From NCBI RefSeq assembly GCF_024746795.1, contig NZ_CP080524.1, positions 1,550,001-1,614,000 of the forward strand: DNA of 64,000 nucleotides, in the 5' to 3' direction. Below, one piece after another: positions 63,284-64,000 of the stretch; within the stretch, counting starts at the first letter, position 1; every line of letters begins with the position of its first letter. This DNA comes from Mesorhizobium sp. AR10 (GTDB lineage: Bacteria; Pseudomonadota; Alphaproteobacteria; Rhizobiales; Rhizobiaceae). The position numbers and the translations under genes are program-made. A model generated the notes under the pieces. That model saw only the letters and a program-made list of their open reading frames with translations. It did not search any database and was not told the origin of the DNA.

Positions 63284-63345
63284 AACTGGTTGCATTATCG
63301 TATCAGTTTTAATATCGTGCAACTGATTGCAAAATACAATCAGTT
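63284..63345. promoter_or_regulatory. Two tandem 25-base palindromes, putative HxlR operators
   Basis: Site 1: AACTGGTTG (63284-63292) ... ATCAGTT ending 63308. Site 2: AACTGATTG (63321-63329), seven bases, CAATCAGTT (63337-63345), a perfect nine-base dyad. Both dyads span 25 bases and their centres are 37 bases apart. They fill the divergent promoter interval between the HxlR gene and the hydrolase. Confidence 0.7.
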
Positions 63346-63370
63346 TGAGACGCCGGGAGAGGAGATTTCC

Positions 63371-64000
63371 ATGAACAAGACTGTAGAAGCCGAAATCGTG
63401 TCCCAGGCCTTTGGCGATCCCGCGCATCCGGCGATGCTGCTGATCATGGGCGCCATGGCTTCCATGCTATGGTGGCCCGAGGCGCTCTGCAGGAAGCTGG
63501 CCGGCACGGGTCTTTTCGTAATCCGCTATGACAATCGCGATACCGGCCTCTCGACCAAATATGCGCCGGGCGAGCCGCCCTATTCATTCGACGACATGGC
63601 CGACGATGCCATCCGTGTTCTCGACAACCACGACATACGCAAGGCGCATGTTGTCGGCATGTCGATGGGCGGAATGATCGCGCAACTTGTGGCGCTGAAG
63701 CACCCGTCGCGCGTCGCGTCGCTGACGGTGATCAGCAGTTCGCCCGTGGGGACAGACACGTCCCATCTGCCCGGGACGACCGCGGCTTACATGGAGCACT
63801 CGGCCGAAGGCGCTGATGTCGACTGGTCGGACCGTGGCCAGGTGATCGACTTCATCGTCAAGGACGCACACGCCATCGCCAGCACCATGCATCCATTCGA
63901 CGAGACGGGGACAAGGGCGTTCGTCGAACAGGATTACGACCGGTCCGGCGGGTTTCTGAGTGCGACCAATCATTTCATGGTTAAAGGCGGCGAGGACTGG
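63371..64000 (+). CDS. Alpha/beta hydrolase, incomplete at window edge
   Basis: The first 210 codons of an alpha/beta-fold hydrolase; no stop before base 64000. It shows MLLIMGAMASMLWWPEALCR (oxyanion region), FVIRYDNRDTGLSTKYAPGE and the nucleophile elbow GMSMGGMIAQLVALKHPSR. The type resembles heme-peroxidase-like or aclacinomycin methylesterase-like hydrolases. GGAG sits six bases before the ATG at 63371. Probably controlled by the divergent HxlR regulator. Confidence 0.88.
   Translation, partial: MNKTVEAEIVSQAFGDPAHPAMLLIMGAMASMLWWPEALCRKLAGTGLFVIRYDNRDTGLSTKYAPGEPPYSFDDMADDAIRVLDNHDIRKAHVVGMSMGGMIAQLVALKHPSRVASLTVISSSPVGTDTSHLPGTTAAYMEHSAEGADVDWSDRGQVIDFIVKDAHAIASTMHPFDETGTRAFVEQDYDRSGGFLSATNHFMVKGGEDW

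Overview
The window reads as chromosomal DNA of a Mesorhizobium-type alphaproteobacterium. It is GC-rich and densely coded. It carries rhizobial gene neighbourhoods: phbA/phbB/phaR; carD/fdxA/S4 protein/Suv3-like helicase; pykA/DUF1036/N-formylglutamate amidohydrolase/DUF1244; rpmJ; purEK; ispG. It also has a small secreted DUF680 protein, a family known mainly from Mesorhizobium. I see no rRNA, tRNA, CRISPR array, insertion sequence or prophage.

Layout. 1-3.6 kb: TPP riboswitch and thiBPQ thiamine importer. 3.8-6.2 kb: M48 metalloprotease convergent with an RpoH-type sigma factor. 6.6-9.0 kb: a complete polar amino-acid ABC importer. 9.0-14.4 kb (minus strand): CarD, 7Fe ferredoxin, S4 RNA-binding protein, large helicase with a disordered tail. 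14.4-15.1 kb: gene-free interval holding a modular direct repeat. 15.1-17.0 kb: TetR regulator divergent from an FAD monooxygenase. 17.1-24.6 kb: polyhydroxybutyrate (PHB) block of phbB, phbA, phaR, two divergent citrate-synthase-family genes, 3-hydroxybutyrate dehydrogenase and a patatin-like hydrolase. 24.7-31.2 kb: aldehyde dehydrogenase, RND efflux pair, DUF3309. 31.2-34.6 kb: SDR-like protein, DUF680, LysR regulator, MFS transporter. 34.7-42.4 kb: conserved housekeeping stretch (DUF1244, N-formylglutamate amidohydrolase, DUF1036, pykA, alpha/beta hydrolase, TPR protein, rpmJ, LprI-like, purK, purE). 42.5-48.6 kb: accessory catabolic cluster (cupin, SelA-like PLP enzyme, RidA, amino-acid ABC importer with one broken permease, IclR regulator). 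48.7-53.3 kb: two DUF465 genes, ispG, lytic transglycosylase, CPT-like kinase, Stf0-type sulfotransferase. 53.3-57.6 kb: hybrid histidine kinase and an unusual exported amidohydrolase. 57.7-64 kb: ispA, mtgA, rpmF, agmatinase-family enzyme, small membrane protein, GlcG-like protein, HxlR regulator and a divergent alpha/beta hydrolase cut by the window edge.

How the genes work together. In the PHB block PhbA and PhbB make (R)-3-hydroxybutyryl-CoA from acetyl-CoA, PhaR is the expected repressor, BdhA feeds mobilised 3-hydroxybutyrate back to acetoacetate, and citrate synthases consume the same acetyl-CoA. PhaR-type CTGC-N3-GCAG sites lie before phbA, and a near match lies before bdhA. The accessory 42.5-48.6 kb cluster has the parts for import and PLP-dependent breakdown of a polar amino compound, with RidA to clear a reactive enamine/imine. 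Its second permease has lost about 70 bp and is frameshifted.

Most worth a second look: the SelA-like/RidA/ABC cluster and its broken permease; the HTH-fused citrate synthase divergent from a second citrate synthase; the modular repeat at 14.58-14.95 kb; a ~135-bp intergenic repeat with two intact copies and a third diverged copy inside the lytic transglycosylase gene; and the exported amidohydrolase with an internal membrane segment. All functional calls come from reading sequence without database searches.
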